A stretch of DNA of 64,000 nucleotides, taken from Eriocheir sinensis (Eukaryota; Arthropoda; Malacostraca; Decapoda; Varunidae). The stretch is from NCBI RefSeq assembly GCF_024679095.1, contig NW_026112142.1, positions 340,837 through 404,836 on the forward strand. The letters run 5' to 3'. Below, one piece after another: positions 63,177 to 64,000 of the stretch (position 1 is its first letter; every line of letters begins with the position of its first letter). The translations under genes were made by a program, and so were the position numbers. Below the pieces are notes generated by a model. It was not told where the DNA came from and ran no database searches. It worked only from the letters and a program-made list of their open reading frames with translations.

Positions 63177-63980
63177 TTGTGGAGGTGGAATATTAAGGCG
63201 AGGGCTTGGTGGATTATACAAAGCAGGAAATAAATGGCATTGCACTAGTGGAGGGACATCAGAGGAAGCAAGTGGGTGGATGTGGAGGTGTAAGGCAAGA
63301 TTTGGACCAGGTGGGGAGCAGGGGAGGAATGCCATGGCTAGCAGACAAACTACTGCCAAGGTGGATGAGCAATAAGTGGAAAAGCAAGAGTGGGGGGATG
63401 TAAGGGGATGCTAGTGGTTGGATGTGGAAATAAGCCCCTTAAAAATAGGTGGAATGATCTGGATTGACAAGACAATAAAATATACGGAAGTAATTAACGC
63501 CATGGCGGCTGATTGCGGATGAGCATTAGACGGAACGTGCTATTATAATGGAGGTACAGAAGAGGAGGCTGTTGGGTGGACGTGGACCTCACGAACGGCT
63601 GGAGGAGTTAGGCTGTTAGGTACAAGCAAACAATGCACACAGATATTAGCCTTAAAACATATCCTGACCCAGAAAACATCGCTCCCGAGCCTCAACACAG
63701 ACTCACAGCCTTAACTTAACCACAGTGCACGACACTCACCGTCACCTGACCGACAAGTGTCTCCACTGCCTCCACACCGTCCCCACAGCCTTCACACGCC
63801 GGGTTCCCTCCCTGACTGACAACTGTTCTCCTCCTCTCCTCCCTTTTGCCCTCCCCCTCCCCTCCCCTTCCTCTAGGATTGGTTATTACCCCCTCTCTCC
63901 TCCTCCATTTCTTTTCTTCATCAACTACGTAATTATCACAACTTCCTCCTCCCGCTCCCTCTCCATAATAGCCTAATAAC
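63177..63980. repeat. Segmental duplication, copy 2
   Basis: Direct copy of 45813-46511, about 17.4 kb away, similar over most of its length (estimated in the high 80s percent by eye). It has about 110 bp extra, in which a GGGATGTAAGGGGATGCTAG block repeats the preceding GGGACATCAGAGGAAGC block. The minus-strand donor ACG|GTGAGTGTCG is conserved at 63740/63739, as is the GGNPACEGCGDGVEA frame before it. It lies upstream of the minus-strand zinc-finger array, so it could be the first exon of that gene. Confidence 0.85.
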
Positions 63981-64000
63981 GCACGCACGCACGCACGCAC
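63979..64000. repeat. (ACGC)n at the window edge
   Basis: Five ACGC units run to the end of the window; the tract probably continues. Confidence 0.9.

Overview
The window looks like repeat-dominated intergenic or intronic DNA from an arthropod, most likely a decapod crustacean. This is inferred from a degenerate array built on CCTAA (the arthropod telomere unit TTAGG on the other strand), very many long GA, CA and TA microsatellites, a mixed set of non-LTR retrotransposons with CR1-like elements prominent, and tRNA-derived SINEs. No prokaryotic feature, rRNA gene or complete host gene was seen. Most long open frames are microsatellites or transposon coding sequence.

Layout. 0-8 kb: microsatellites, a degenerate ~190 bp tandem repeat, purine-rich DNA, a possible recursive splice site (5204) and the telomere-like array (6.95-7.18 kb). 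8-30 kb: five CR1-like copies, namely A (8.2-8.9 kb, +), B (about 12.7-18.7 kb, +, near full length), D (19.9-20.9 kb, +, internally deleted), C (22.6-24.5 kb, -) and E (25.2-29.5 kb, -, near full length). B and E keep the two-ORF plan: ORF1 has a Cys-rich finger, a repetitive linker and an SGNH/GDSL-type esterase; ORF2 has an APE-type endonuclease and a reverse transcriptase. tRNA-derived SINEs lie at 11.7, 21.5, 22.0, 32.05 and 40.6 kb. 30-37 kb: purine-rich filler, a 228 bp TA tract and a TA-flanked MITE (35.8 kb). 37-50 kb: a 41 bp minisatellite abutting a LINE endonuclease fragment, an RTE-like tail, further LINE fragments from at least three families, a second TA-flanked MITE (42.2 kb) and a possible small host exon (43.8 kb, -). 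50-54.8 kb: a purine minisatellite, a possible terminal host exon (51.57 kb, +), a Penelope-like tail with a hammerhead-like motif, and a decayed LINE. 54.8-61.76 kb: one continuous 29 bp G-rich minisatellite of about 240 units with higher-order structure. 61.8-62.5 kb: a decayed C2H2 zinc-finger array (-). 63.2-64 kb: a second copy of a segment also present at 45.8-46.5 kb, with a splice-donor-like site conserved in both.

How the parts relate. The esterase ORF1, endonuclease/RT ORF2 and a conserved 3' hairpin plus octamer tail form a coherent retrotransposition module in the CR1 copies, but every copy here is broken by small indels. SINEs and MITEs are non-autonomous passengers. The best candidates for something undescribed are the 29 bp minisatellite joined to the zinc-finger array, the paired segmental duplication, the expanded repeat linkers in CR1 ORF1, and the 25 bp repeats upstream of CR1 copy B. 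Many single-base deletions in transposon frames, zinc fingers and minisatellite units could be true decay or uncorrected long-read errors; sequence alone cannot tell.
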